The notes under the pieces are model-generated. The model ran no database searches. It was given only the letters and a program-made list of their open reading frames with translations, and was not told the origin of the DNA. A stretch of 64,000 bases of DNA, taken from positions 248,001-312,000 of the forward strand of contig NZ_JAAGPD010000005.1 in assembly GCF_017104565.1 (NCBI RefSeq). The letters run 5' to 3'. The stretch comes from Paraburkholderia sp. Tr-20389 (GTDB lineage Bacteria > Pseudomonadota > Gammaproteobacteria > Burkholderiales > Burkholderiaceae). The first letter of the stretch is position 1. Every line of letters begins with the position of its first letter. Made by a program: the position numbers and the translations under genes. Positions 37,619 through 46,646 of the stretch are shown here, one piece after another.

Positions 37619-40600
37619 TCATTGCGGTTTATGGACGACATGCGCGGCGGCGCGTGCTCGCCTTTCCGACAGCCGTCGATAGATCATCGAAAACACCACG
37701 GGCACGAACACCAGCGTCGCGACTGTGCCGATCGTGAGGCCGCCGATCACCGCGCGTCCCAGCGGCGCGTTCTGCTCGCCGCCTTCGCCGAGGCCGATTG
37801 CCATCGGCACCATGCCGATCACCATCGCAAGCGCCGTCATCAACACGGGACGAAAACGCGTGAAGCCCGCTTCGATTGCTGCGCGCGTCGCGTCGCCGTG
37901 TTCGAGCAGCTTCTCGCGCGCGAAGCTGACGACGAGAATCGAGTTCGCCGTCGCGATGCCGATACACATGATGGCACCCGTGAGCGCCGGAATCGACAGC
38001 GTGGTGTGCGTGAGGAACAGCATCCACACGATGCCCGCCAGCGCGCCCGGCAACCCCGTGATGATGATGAACGGATCGAGCCACGACTGGAAGTTCACGA
38101 CGATCAGCAGATACACCAGCACGATTGCGAACACGAGACCGGCGAACAGGCCCGAGAACGAATCGTTCATGGTCTGCACCTGGCCGCGCAGTTCGATCGA
38201 CGAGCCCTTCGGCAATTGCGCTTTGGTGTCGGCGATGATCTTCTGGATGTCGTCGGAAACGGCGCCGAGATCGCGGCCGTCCGCCGTGCCGTAGATATCG
38301 ATCGTGGTCTGCGCGTTGTAGTGCGTGAGCACCGCGTTGCCCGCAGTGCGCTGCATCGTCGACAGCGCGCCGAGAATGTTCGTGTGGCCGTTCGCGTTCA
38401 GCGGAATATTTGCGAGCGATTGCAGCGAATCGATCGAATATTGCGGCGCTTCCGTGATCACGTTGTAACTGACGCCATTGCGCGGATTGAGCCAGAACGT
38501 CGGCGTCGTCTGCTGGCTGCCCGATAGCGTGATCAGCAGATTGCTCGCGACGTCGCGCTGCGTGAAGCCCGCCTGTTGCGCGCGCGTGCGGTCGACGTCG
38601 ACGAAGATGCGCGGCAGATCCGATGGCTGCTGGATGCGTGCGTCGGCGAAGCCGGGGATCGCGCGCAGTTTGTCGAGCAGCATCGCAGCGAACGCGCGAT
38701 TGCCCTGCACGTCGCGCCCCACGATCTGCACGTCGATCGGCGACGGCATGCCGAAGTTCAGCGTCTGGCTGACGATATCCGCGGGCAGGAACGCAAACTG
38801 CACGCCGGGGAATTCGTCGGTGAGCGTGCGGCGCAGCTTGCGCACATAGTTGGCTGTCGGCTGGTGGTCCGGGTTCAACGTGATCAGGATGTCGGCATCC
38901 GACGTGCCGATCGTGCCCGTATTGCTGTACGACAGATTGATGCCCGAGACGGGCAGGCCGATGTTGTCGATGATCGAATGCAGCTCGTCGCGCGGAATCA
39001 GTTCGCGGATGCGCGCATCGACGCGATCGGTGACGACGGCAGTTTCCTCGACGCGCATGCCCGTTTTCGCGCGCAGATGCAGCGCGATCGTGCCGGCGTC
39101 GACGGAAGGGAAGAAGTCGCGGCCGAGGAACGGCATCAGCAGCAACGACAGCAGACAGCAGCCGAGAAACACCGTCACGAAGAATCCGGGCCGCGCGACG
39201 CGCGCCACCAGGAACGCTCGGTAACGACCGCGCACGTTCTCGAAGCCGCGCTCGAACGCGAGGTGCATCCGCATGAATGGATTGCGACCCGCCTGCGAAT
39301 GATGGAAGTCGGCGGGACGGTGGTGATTGCGCAGCAGATACTTCGCGAGCGTCGGCACCAGCGTCCGCGAGAAGAAGTACGACGCGAGCATCGCGAATAC
39401 GACGGCTTCGGCGAGCGGGATGAACAGATAGTGCGCGACGCCCGTCAGCAGGAACATCGGCACGAATACGATACAGATGGAGAGCGTCGACACCAGCGTG
39501 GGAATCGCGATCTGATGCGCGCCGTCGAGAATCGCCTGTTCGAGGTTTTTGCCCTGTTCCAGCTGATGGCTGATGTTCTCGATCGCCACCGTCGCGTCGT
39601 CGACGAGAATACCGACGGCTAGCGCAAGGCCGCCGAGCGTCATGATATTGATCGTTTCGCCGAGCGCGGACAGTGCGATGATCGACGTGATCATCGACAG
39701 CGGAATCGACACCGCGATGATCAACGTGGCGCGCCAGTTGCCGAGGAACAGCAGGATCATCAGGCCCGTCAGGCACGCGGCGATCAACGCTTCGCGCAAC
39801 ACGCCCTGCACCGATGCGCGCACGAACAGCGACTGATCGGCAACGGGATCGATCTTGAGCGACTCGGGCACGAGATTGTGCAGCGCCGGCATCATGGTCT
39901 TGATGCGATCGACGATTTCGAGCGTCGACGTATTGCCGCTCTTGTTGATCGTCAGCAGCGACGCGCGCTGGCCGTCCACACGCACGATGTTGGTCTGCGG
40001 CTGATAACCGTCGCGCACGTGCGCGACGTCGCGAATGTAGATCGTACCGTTCGGCCCCGATTTGATCGGGATATTGTTCAGGCCTGCGAGCGAATCGGGG
40101 CTCGAATTCAGCTGCACCGAGTATTCCGTCGAGCCGATTTTCGCGGTGCCTGTCGGCACGATCAGGTTTTGCGCGGTGATCGAATTCACCACGTCCATCG
40201 GCGACAGATTGCGCTCCTGCAGCTTGCGCGAATCGATATCGACCATGATCTGCCGCTGCTTGCCGCCGTACGGCAGCGGTGCGGATGCGCCCGGCACGGT
40301 CGCGAGCTGCGTCTTCAGGAAGTTGTTACCGTAGTCGTACAGTTCCTGCTCGGTGAGCGACGGCGACGACAGCGACAACCGCAGGATAGGCACGGTGGAT
40401 GCGTTATAGCGCAATATGTTCGGCGGTGTGATGCCGGGCGGCAGCGAGCGCAACTGCGATTGCGACAGCGCCGTGACTTGTGCGAGCGCTTCGCTGATGT
40501 TGGCGTGCGGCTGGAAGAAGATCTTGACGACGGCAATGCCGTTCATCGAAGTCGATTCGACGTGCTCGATATCGTTCACCGCCACGGACAGCCCGCGCTC

Positions 40601-40801
40601 GTAATTGAGCACGATGCGCTTTTCCATCTCGTCGGCGGGCAGGCCGTTGTACGACCAGATCACCGACAGCACGGGAATGTCGATGTTCGGGAAGATGTCC
40701 GTAGGCGTGCGCAGTATCGTCAGCGGGCCGATGATCAGCAGCAGCAGCGCGAGGACGACAAAGGTGTAGGGGCGCCGCAGCGCGAGACGAACGATCCACA
40801 T
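37619..40801 (-). CDS. RND efflux transporter permease (AcrB/HAE1-like)
   Basis: 1060-residue inner-membrane proton/drug antiporter. It begins with a first helix (RRPYTFVVLALLLLIIGPLTI), then RTPTDIFPNIDIPVLSVIWSYNGL, typical for RND pumps. Helix 4 carries GILVDDATVAIENI, with the paired Asp of the proton relay. Two large periplasmic loops and the 12-helix duplication are complete; GLPGALAGIVWML is near helix 10. It is the first gene of the operon; in many RND operons the adaptor comes first. Substrates are unknown. No local repressor gene is adjacent. Confidence 0.93.
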   Translation of the reverse strand: MWIVRLALRRPYTFVVLALLLLIIGPLTILRTPTDIFPNIDIPVLSVIWSYNGLPADEMEKRIVLNYERGLSVAVNDIEHVESTSMNGIAVVKIFFQPHANISEALAQVTALSQSQLRSLPPGITPPNILRYNASTVPILRLSLSSPSLTEQELYDYGNNFLKTQLATVPGASAPLPYGGKQRQIMVDIDSRKLQERNLSPMDVVNSITAQNLIVPTGTAKIGSTEYSVQLNSSPDSLAGLNNIPIKSGPNGTIYIRDVAHVRDGYQPQTNIVRVDGQRASLLTINKSGNTSTLEIVDRIKTMMPALHNLVPESLKIDPVADQSLFVRASVQGVLREALIAACLTGLMILLFLGNWRATLIIAVSIPLSMITSIIALSALGETINIMTLGGLALAVGILVDDATVAIENISHQLEQGKNLEQAILDGAHQIAIPTLVSTLSICIVFVPMFLLTGVAHYLFIPLAEAVVFAMLASYFFSRTLVPTLAKYLLRNHHRPADFHHSQAGRNPFMRMHLAFERGFENVRGRYRAFLVARVARPGFFVTVFLGCCLLSLLLMPFLGRDFFPSVDAGTIALHLRAKTGMRVEETAVVTDRVDARIRELIPRDELHSIIDNIGLPVSGINLSYSNTGTIGTSDADILITLNPDHQPTANYVRKLRRTLTDEFPGVQFAFLPADIVSQTLNFGMPSPIDVQIVGRDVQGNRAFAAMLLDKLRAIPGFADARIQQPSDLPRIFVDVDRTRAQQAGFTQRDVASNLLITLSGSQQTTPTFWLNPRNGVSYNVITEAPQYSIDSLQSLANIPLNANGHTNILGALSTMQRTAGNAVLTHYNAQTTIDIYGTADGRDLGAVSDDIQKIIADTKAQLPKGSSIELRGQVQTMNDSFSGLFAGLVFAIVLVYLLIVVNFQSWLDPFIIITGLPGALAGIVWMLFLTHTTLSIPALTGAIMCIGIATANSILVVSFAREKLLEHGDATRAAIEAGFTRFRPVLMTALAMVIGMVPMAIGLGEGGEQNAPLGRAVIGGLTIGTVATLVFVPVVFSMIYRRLSERRARAAAHVVHKPQ

Positions 40802-41215
40802 GAAAAGGGCGGTCCGGTAAGGGCGGGGGCGGCTGCTTCTGGTGGCAGCGAGCATGGCGCGACGGCGGCCCGGCCGGGCGTGCGCGACAGGAATATAGCG
40901 CGTATCGTAGCTTACATCGACATTTTTGAGACGAGTGGGTGGGTCGGTTTATGATGAGCCTGTTACGGGCGGTTACAGTCAGGGTTTCGTAAGTCGAATC
41001 GACCGAACGGGCGCCTGACAAGGCCTTACTTTTTACTTTGCCAAAAGGCCCAAAAGGGCAACAATGGGGCTCAACGGGCGACAGATGCGAGTCTCCCGGC
41101 CCTTGGTTTTCGATTCAGGTGCGCATGCAACCATTTGCGCGTTGCAGCGCTTTTATCAGCACATTGACCGGCGCGGTCCCAAACAAGCCGGCAATTGGGA
41201 GAACGGGGAAACATC
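40802..41215. promoter_or_regulatory. Divergent intergenic region upstream of the RND operon, with inverted repeat
   Basis: 414 bases between the RND pump gene (minus) and a small plus-strand gene. CTGTTAC (40960-40966) and GTTACAG (40972-40978), separated by 5 bases, form an inverted repeat with one mismatched pair in the arm. GTTAC also recurs as a direct repeat 10 bases apart. This is a possible TetR- or MarR-type operator about 160 bases upstream of the pump start. No clear -10/-35 pair was identified. Confidence 0.35.
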
Positions 41216-41428
41216 ATGCAAGTCGGTTCTATTGTTCGATCCGTGCATATCGCCGTGCCACAAGGCGCGCGCGGAATCGTGATGCGCATTCTCGGCGACA
41301 TGGCGATGGTGGCGTGGTACGCCGGCGAGCCAGGGACGTCGAAGATATTGAACACGGAACCCTTTTTCCTCGAGGATCTGATCGACACTGGCGAATTCGT
41401 TCGTCCTGCTGGCGCACAGGTGCATTGA
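41216..41428 (+). CDS. Small hypothetical protein
   Basis: 70 residues, MQVGSIVRSVHIAVPQGARGIVMRILGDMAMVAWYAGEP and so on, ending FFLEDLIDTGEFVRPAGAQVH. It resembles a small beta-barrel (KOW/SH3-like: GSIVRSV, ARGIVMRILGDMAMVAW) and is probably cytoplasmic. A GGGGAA ribosome binding site precedes the ATG. It lies 118 bases upstream of the kinase gene, on the same strand. No named family is recognised. Confidence 0.7.
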   Translation: MQVGSIVRSVHIAVPQGARGIVMRILGDMAMVAWYAGEPGTSKILNTEPFFLEDLIDTGEFVRPAGAQVH

Positions 41429-41546
41429 GCGCGGTTGCCATCTTGAATGGCGAGGTATGCGGCCGCTGAACGTGCGCCGCGTAGCGAGTGATACGCCGGT
41501 GACACTCGCGCTCGTTTTTGTGCCCGTCACGGCGCACAATGCGGGC

Positions 41547-42569
41547 ATGAACGAAGACACTCCAATTCCGCAGGACGGCCACGCCGTTCCGTTTGCCCGG
41601 CTCACGCCGGAGGTGGTGCTCGACGCGCTCGACAGCGTGCTCGACACCGTGGGTGTGCGCACCGATGGGCGCATGCTGCCGCTCAACAGCTACGAGAACC
41701 GCGTGTATCAGGTCGGCGTCGAAGACGGGCCGCCTGTCGTCGCGAAGTTCTACCGGCCTGGGCGCTGGACCGACGAAGCGATTCTCGAAGAGCACGCGTT
41801 TGTCGCCGAACTGGCTGCTCGCGAAATTCCCGCTGTGCCGGCGCGGACCTTCAATGGCGCCACGCTGCATACGTTCAACGGCTTTCGCTTTTCGGTCTTC
41901 GAGCGGCGCGGCGGCCGCGCGCCCGATCTCGACCGCAAGGACACGCTCGAATGGCTCGGCCGATTCATCGGGCGCATTCACGCCGTCGGTCAGACGGCGA
42001 ATTACGCGGCGCGTCCGACGCTCGACATCCACACCTTCGGTTACGAGCCGCGCGACTATCTGCTCGCGCAGGACTTCATTCCCGCCGACGTGCGCGCCGC
42101 ATGGGAGGCCGCGGTGAATCTGGCGCTGGAAGGCGTCGAGCAGGCAATCGAACGGGCGGGCGATGTACGTCAGTTGCGTATGCACGGCGATTGCCATCCG
42201 AGCAACGTGTTGTGGACCGACGCAGGCCCGCATTTCGTCGATTTCGACGATAGCCGCATGGGGCCCGCCATTCAGGATCTCTGGCTGTTGCTGCCGGGCG
42301 AACGCCAGGAGGCGTCGCGCGCGTTGACGGATCTGCTCGCGGGCTATGAGGACTTCTGCGAGTTCGATCAGCGCGAATTGCATCTGATCGAAGCATTGCG
42401 GACCTTGAGGCTGATCCACTACTCGGCATGGCTTGCCCGCCGCTGGGACGATCCGGCGTTTCCTGTCGCGTTTCCGTGGTTCAACACGCAGCGCTATTGG
42501 GAAGACCGCATTCTCGAATTGCGCGAGCAGATCGGCGCGATGCAGGAAGGGCCGCTCTGGCCCGTGTGA
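41547..42569 (+). CDS. srkA: Stress response kinase A (SrkA/YihE)
   Basis: 340-residue cytoplasmic Ser/Thr kinase of the choline-kinase-like fold, implicated in E. coli in protecting cells from stress-induced death. It has SYENRVYQVGVEDG (substrate/ATP lid), VAKFYRPGRW with the ATP-binding Lys, the catalytic HGDCHPSNVLW (HxDxxxxN), and FVDFDDSRMGPAIQDLW (DxD Mg site). The region AWLARRWDDPAFPVAFPWFNTQRYWEDRI is diagnostic of YihE. MNEDTPIPQDG at 41547 is the likely start. Confidence 0.93.
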   Translation: MNEDTPIPQDGHAVPFARLTPEVVLDALDSVLDTVGVRTDGRMLPLNSYENRVYQVGVEDGPPVVAKFYRPGRWTDEAILEEHAFVAELAAREIPAVPARTFNGATLHTFNGFRFSVFERRGGRAPDLDRKDTLEWLGRFIGRIHAVGQTANYAARPTLDIHTFGYEPRDYLLAQDFIPADVRAAWEAAVNLALEGVEQAIERAGDVRQLRMHGDCHPSNVLWTDAGPHFVDFDDSRMGPAIQDLWLLLPGERQEASRALTDLLAGYEDFCEFDQRELHLIEALRTLRLIHYSAWLARRWDDPAFPVAFPWFNTQRYWEDRILELREQIGAMQEGPLWPV

Positions 42570-42586
42570 CTCTTAGCGCTGCGTCG

Positions 42587-44599
42587 TCAGTCGGCGGATT
42601 GAGCGCGGCGCTGCGTTTCGGCGATCACGCGCGACGGCGCCGGCGTTGCTGTCGATAAGCGCTGCGCGCCATCAGCGAGCGTCGACCGGACAATCACTTG
42701 CGCGCGCACATCGCGGCCGATCGTTTCGATGCCCGCGCGCATCTGCGTGAAGTCATCCGGCGAGCACACCTCACTGTCAAAACGCGTGTAGCCATCGCGC
42801 GTCACAGTGATGACATGTGCGCTCGCGTCGTACGCGTAGGTCGATCGATAGTCGATGAAGCGGTCGTGCGCGGTCATGGCTTCCGGCATCTCGAGCACGC
42901 TGAAATTCGCAGGCAGTGCAATGCGCGTGCGCTCATGCAACTCGATATTGCGGCAGACGAAAGGCTGCGTGCGCTGCCGCTCGCCGAGCCAGTAGCGCAC
43001 GTCCGACTGAAAGCCGCCGACGAAGCTCGTCAGTGCCGGAATCGACGCGGCAGTACCTGGCACGACGAAGTCTTCGAGCTTGCCTTTCATCGTCATCGCG
43101 AGCGTGCCGTCCGTCGCGTTCAGATTGCTGGTCGATAGTGTCGCCGTGCCCGAGAGATTGACGAAGCGCAGTTCGGCCTGCAGCGATTCTTCGCGCTGGG
43201 CGGGCGTTTGTATGCGCAGCAGCGCGCGTCCCAGTTCCGCGACCCAGCCTGCCGCTTCCAGCTGATAGACGAAGCTCGCCGAACCGTCGGGCGCGACGTT
43301 GATCGACAGGTCGGTGGTGCGCGACATTGTTGCCGTCGACGGCGTGCGCGCCAGCGTGCCTTGATCGACGAGCACGGTGGGACGGTTCATGTCGGTGGAT
43401 GGCAGATAGCCGAACTCGACGTTCGGCGCCGTCGAATCGGCATAGACCTGCAGGTCGGGCAGCCACGTAATGACGTGATTCAGCACGCCGTAGCCGGGCA
43501 CGTCGGGCAGCGTATAGATCGTGCCGCTGCTGATCAGTGCGGGTTCGTTGCGGATGCCGACGGCATCGAGCAGCGCACCGTACAGCGCAACGTGATCCTT
43601 GCAGTCGCCGTAGCGCAACGCGAGGATGTCGGTCGCGCGATGCGGCACGACCGCGCCGCGTCCTATGTTCACCCCTACGTAGCGCACGTTCTTGCGGATC
43701 CAGTCGTAGAGCGTCTTCGCTTTTGCACGCGGCGTCGAATCGTGTGCGGTCAGCGAACGGGCCAGATCGACGATGGCAGGACTGGACGCGCTCGCATCGG
43801 CGGCCGATTCGCGGTACTTCGCGGCGAACGCGGCGTAGTCCGGATAGGTCGACACCATCAGCCGGTCGCCATAACTCACGTACGCGATCGATCCGTATTC
43901 GAGCCGCGCGAAGTGCGCCTTGTCGTAGCGAAACTCATAGCGTGTGCGGCCGTTCTGCGTCGACGGCGGCAGCGGGATGAAGCCGCGCGCGTCGGCGTAC
44001 AGCGGCTTACCGGCGGGCAAATCGTAGATGAGCCTGAAGTTGTGCGTCGGCGCGAGATCGGGCGGCGTAAAGTCGCTGAAGTGGCCGGGCACGATCGGCT
44101 GCGTCTGCGTCTTGCGGAATTTCAGGTGCACGCGCGCGCCCGGCTCCACGGCAGGAAACACGATCACCTTTTCGAGGATGTCCTGGAACATCGGCGCGTC
44201 GAACGAGCGCGCTTCCTGCACGTCGCGGATCTGCTCGGGACGCACGTCGTGTCGCGTGCCGTCGGCGGACGTGGTGTAGGCCTCCAGAATGTCGACGCTC
44301 GCCATGTTGCGGTTGAACCAGATGTAGTACTGCGCGACTCGCGCGACGCCGGCTTCGTTGTTCACGCGCAGCGTCATCTCGTCGATCTTGGTATATGAGC
44401 CGTCGGCGTTCACCGTGAAGGTCTGCGTCTCGCGCTCGTTCGTGTAGGGCTCGACGGGCGCGGCAGCGCTGGTGTTGAACGCGGCGATGCCTGCCTGGTT
44501 CGTCGCTTCGCCAGCGCCGACGATGTCCGCGGCGTGGATTGCGCACATCCAGAAGGCGCACAGGGCCATCGCGATACCAGGGATCGTGGAAAGGCGCAT
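42587..44599 (-). CDS. DUF3857/transglutaminase-like exported protein
   Basis: 670 residues. A signal peptide (MALCAFWMCAIHAA) is followed by a DUF3857 beta-domain (residues about 60-220). The transglutaminase-like domain has its triad visible: Cys in LRYGDCKDHVALYGALL, His in GVLNHVITWLP, and Asp in VYADSTAPNVEFGYLP. A C-terminal beta-rich domain completes it. This domain order is common in proteobacterial periplasmic proteins of unknown substrate. It is convergent with srkA (17-base gap) and divergent from the PepSY gene. Confidence 0.88.
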   Translation of the reverse strand: MRLSTIPGIAMALCAFWMCAIHAADIVGAGEATNQAGIAAFNTSAAAPVEPYTNERETQTFTVNADGSYTKIDEMTLRVNNEAGVARVAQYYIWFNRNMASVDILEAYTTSADGTRHDVRPEQIRDVQEARSFDAPMFQDILEKVIVFPAVEPGARVHLKFRKTQTQPIVPGHFSDFTPPDLAPTHNFRLIYDLPAGKPLYADARGFIPLPPSTQNGRTRYEFRYDKAHFARLEYGSIAYVSYGDRLMVSTYPDYAAFAAKYRESAADASASSPAIVDLARSLTAHDSTPRAKAKTLYDWIRKNVRYVGVNIGRGAVVPHRATDILALRYGDCKDHVALYGALLDAVGIRNEPALISSGTIYTLPDVPGYGVLNHVITWLPDLQVYADSTAPNVEFGYLPSTDMNRPTVLVDQGTLARTPSTATMSRTTDLSINVAPDGSASFVYQLEAAGWVAELGRALLRIQTPAQREESLQAELRFVNLSGTATLSTSNLNATDGTLAMTMKGKLEDFVVPGTAASIPALTSFVGGFQSDVRYWLGERQRTQPFVCRNIELHERTRIALPANFSVLEMPEAMTAHDRFIDYRSTYAYDASAHVITVTRDGYTRFDSEVCSPDDFTQMRAGIETIGRDVRAQVIVRSTLADGAQRLSTATPAPSRVIAETQRRAQSAD

Positions 44600-44987
44600 G
44601 GGGAGTCGGGCGTCCGAAGAAATTGGTCTTGTTCTGTCGTATCCCTCACTTCAAGATCAGACGCCGTTTGTGTCAAGCGGGCAGACCGCACACAACGAAC
44701 GCATTTTTCCGATCTTTGCGACGGCGCCCGGCATTGAGGAAAATCGCTTTCTGTGTAATGATATTTATTCTCATCTGAAGGGCGTCGCCAGCCATTTGTC
44801 ATCTTTCTCCTCGTGACAAGCAAGCCAGCTCTTCGGTGACTCTCTGTTTCGGCCCTGCAAGTCGCGCTTTGGCCTCGGGCGGGCGCGTTTCGGCCACGCC
44901 GTCTCCGCTGCGGAACGGCCCTTCCAGCTTCCATTCAACCGCGCTGCCGCATACCGGTGACGCATGACCCGTATTGCCAGGAACACG
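44600..44987. other. Divergent intergenic region with Fur-like site
   Basis: 388 bases between the DUF3857 gene and the PepSY gene. An AT-rich patch at 44735-44775 contains the Fur-box-like site listed next. The remainder, close to the PepSY gene, is GC-rich without a supported gene. Confidence 0.4.
44759..44773. promoter_or_regulatory. Fur-box-like operator
   Basis: TGATATT-T-ATTCTCA matches the 7-1-7 Fur consensus TGATAAT-n-ATTATCA at 12 of 14 positions. It lies 214 bases upstream of the PepSY gene start and 160 bases upstream of the divergent DUF3857 gene. Iron control fits the PepSY/PiuB family, often found with siderophore uptake. Confidence 0.55.
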
Positions 44988-45710
44988 ATGAACGCGCCCG
45001 AATCGATCGAACTGAAGTCTGCTGCACGCGCGCGCGTGATGCCCGGCCGTGTCCAATCGCTGGATGCGGACGAACTGGCCGTGCGTCGCCAGCGCTCGCG
45101 GCGCGCGACTTTCATCAAGTGGCTGCGCAAGGTGCACGGCTGGGTCGGGCTATGGGGCGCCGTGCTCGGATTGTTGTTCGGTGTGACGGGATTCCTGCTG
45201 AATCATCGCGCGGGACCGCTGAAGGTGTCGTCGGGCGAGCCGCAGGTCGAGCAGTTGCAGATCGCGCTGCCGCAGAACGGCTTCAAGTCGCCCGGCGACA
45301 TGTCGCGCTGGCTGAAAGATGAGTTGCATATCGACGGCAAACCGGGCCGCGTGCGCCGCGAGCCCGCGCATCCCGTCGCGTGGGGCGATCAACGTGCCGT
45401 GCAGCCGGAGTTCTGGCAGATCGGGATCGCCGGTCCAGGGCAGAACGTGCAGGCGGAGTATTGGGTCGGCAACGGCTTTGTATCGGTGAAGCGAACGCAG
45501 AACTCGTTTCTCGGCACGATGAACAACCTGCACAAGGGTACGGGGTTGAGCGTCGGCTGGGTGTTGCTGATCGATACGATTGCGGGCAGTCTGATTCTGC
45601 TTTCGCTGACGGGCGTGCTGCTGTGGACGGAACTCAACAAGCGGCGGACGGTGGGCGCCGTGTTGATCGGCGGGTCGATCGTGGCGGCTGTGGCGTGCGG
45701 ATTGATGTGA
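44988..45710 (+). CDS. PepSY-associated transmembrane protein (PiuB-like)
   Basis: About 240 residues. A basic N-terminus and WLRKVHGWVGLWGAVLGLLFGVTGFLLNHRAG form the first PepSY-type helix with its His. A periplasmic PepSY-like loop follows, with DMSRWLKDELHIDGKPGRVRREPAH. Two C-terminal helices (GWVLLIDTIAGSLILLSLTGVLLW and AVLIGGSIVAAVACGLM) complete the protein. Relatives are linked to iron uptake or electron transfer to ferric siderophores. MNAPESIEL at 44988 is chosen over an upstream in-frame ATG. Confidence 0.83.
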   Translation: MNAPESIELKSAARARVMPGRVQSLDADELAVRRQRSRRATFIKWLRKVHGWVGLWGAVLGLLFGVTGFLLNHRAGPLKVSSGEPQVEQLQIALPQNGFKSPGDMSRWLKDELHIDGKPGRVRREPAHPVAWGDQRAVQPEFWQIGIAGPGQNVQAEYWVGNGFVSVKRTQNSFLGTMNNLHKGTGLSVGWVLLIDTIAGSLILLSLTGVLLWTELNKRRTVGAVLIGGSIVAAVACGLM

Positions 45711-45734
45711 GGCGCGTTTCGGTGGTCGCGGCTC

Positions 45735-46076
45735 TCAGTCGTCTTGCGCTTCTTTGTGTGCTGGATCAGGAAGCTGCGCGAAATTGGTGATCTTCACCTC
45801 GCCTTCGGGAAAGCGCGCGATGATTTCCAGTTCGCCGCCGAGCGCGCGGATGTGATCGCGCAGCGTGGAGATGTACATGTCCGTGCGCTGTTCGAGTTTC
45901 GCGATGCTGGGTTGTTTGACGTTGAGGCGCGTTGCGAGAGATTCCTGCGAAAGCCCGCGCGCCTGGCGCAGTCCGTGCAACGGCATTTCGGCGCGAAGCT
46001 TGTCTGCAAGCGCCTTGGAGCGGGCTCGCGATTCCGGCGACATCTTCGCCCGGAGTTCTTCAAACTTTTTTGCCAT
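45735..46076 (-). CDS. XRE-family antitoxin (HigA-like)
   Basis: 113 residues. N-terminal charged helices (MAKKFEELRAKMSPESRARSKALADKLRAEM) precede a Cro/C1 helix-turn-helix, LRQARGLSQESLATRLNVKQPSIAKLEQRTDMYISTLRDHIRALGGELEI. This is the standard layout of HigA-type antitoxins encoded downstream of a RelE-fold toxin. The start lies inside the toxin gene (17-base overlap), giving toxin-first order. It should neutralise the toxin and repress the operon. Confidence 0.9.
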   Translation of the reverse strand: MAKKFEELRAKMSPESRARSKALADKLRAEMPLHGLRQARGLSQESLATRLNVKQPSIAKLEQRTDMYISTLRDHIRALGGELEIIARFPEGEVKITNFAQLPDPAHKEAQDD

Positions 46077-46434
46077 CTCTGGTTTCTCCTAGCGCTAGCT
46101 GCACGAGGTGCAGCCGATACAGTATTTCGGCGTGTGGCACGTTCTGTTCGTACCAACGGTCGTGTCCTGTCTTGTTTCCGCCGAGAAGCAGAACAGCGAC
46201 ACGACGCGGGTCGAACGCATAAAGCACCCGATAAGGCCGGCCTCGATGCTGGATTCTCAGTTCCCGCAGGTTGCGAACTTGCGAACCTATGATCCGGCTC
46301 GAATGCGGAAACGGCAGATGCGGACCGGACTCTTCCAGCAAATCGATCGTCGCATCCACCGACTCTCTTTCCGCTTCCCGCAACCCTTCCCACCAAGCCT
46401 GAAAAGCATCGGTGTACTCAACATCCCAAGTCAT
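46060..46434 (-). CDS. RelE/ParE-superfamily toxin (HigB-like)
   Basis: 124 residues beginning MTWDVEYTDAFQAWWEGLREAERESVDATIDLLEESGPHLPFPHSSRI, the classical HigB-type opening. The fold strings NLRELRIQHRGRPYRVLYAFDPRRVAVLLLGGNKTGHDRWYEQNVPHAE include the basic and aromatic residues used for mRNA cleavage at the ribosome. An in-frame extension upstream is not conserved. The promoter's -10 lies only 4 bases before the ATG, suggesting a leaderless message. It overlaps the antitoxin gene by 17 bases. Confidence 0.9.
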   Translation of the reverse strand: MTWDVEYTDAFQAWWEGLREAERESVDATIDLLEESGPHLPFPHSSRIIGSQVRNLRELRIQHRGRPYRVLYAFDPRRVAVLLLGGNKTGHDRWYEQNVPHAEILYRLHLVQLALGETRDGKKV

Positions 46435-46438
46435 CGAA

Positions 46439-46467
46439 AATATAGCTTCCAAGGAATATTCCGTCAA
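46439..46467 (-). promoter_or_regulatory. Promoter of the HigBA pair with palindromic operator
   Basis: On the minus strand TTGACG (46467-46462) and TATATT (46444-46439) are separated by exactly 17 bases. The palindrome GGAATATTCC (46453-46462) sits in the spacer and overlaps the -35, so a bound antitoxin would block polymerase. The ATG of the toxin begins 5 bases after the -10. Confidence 0.75.
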
Positions 46468-46646
46468 GGGAATAGTGGTGGCTGCGAGCCACACGCGACG
46501 AGGCTGTGAAGCCGCGTCGCAGGGCCGCAAAAATTCGATGCTAAGGATCAGAAGTGCGAGATGACAGTCAGCCAAACGGCCGATGCCGGAAGAAAGGTAG
46601 AAACCGCGAGCCAACTGATCTCGCGGTCCAAAGAACAGATAGAAAA

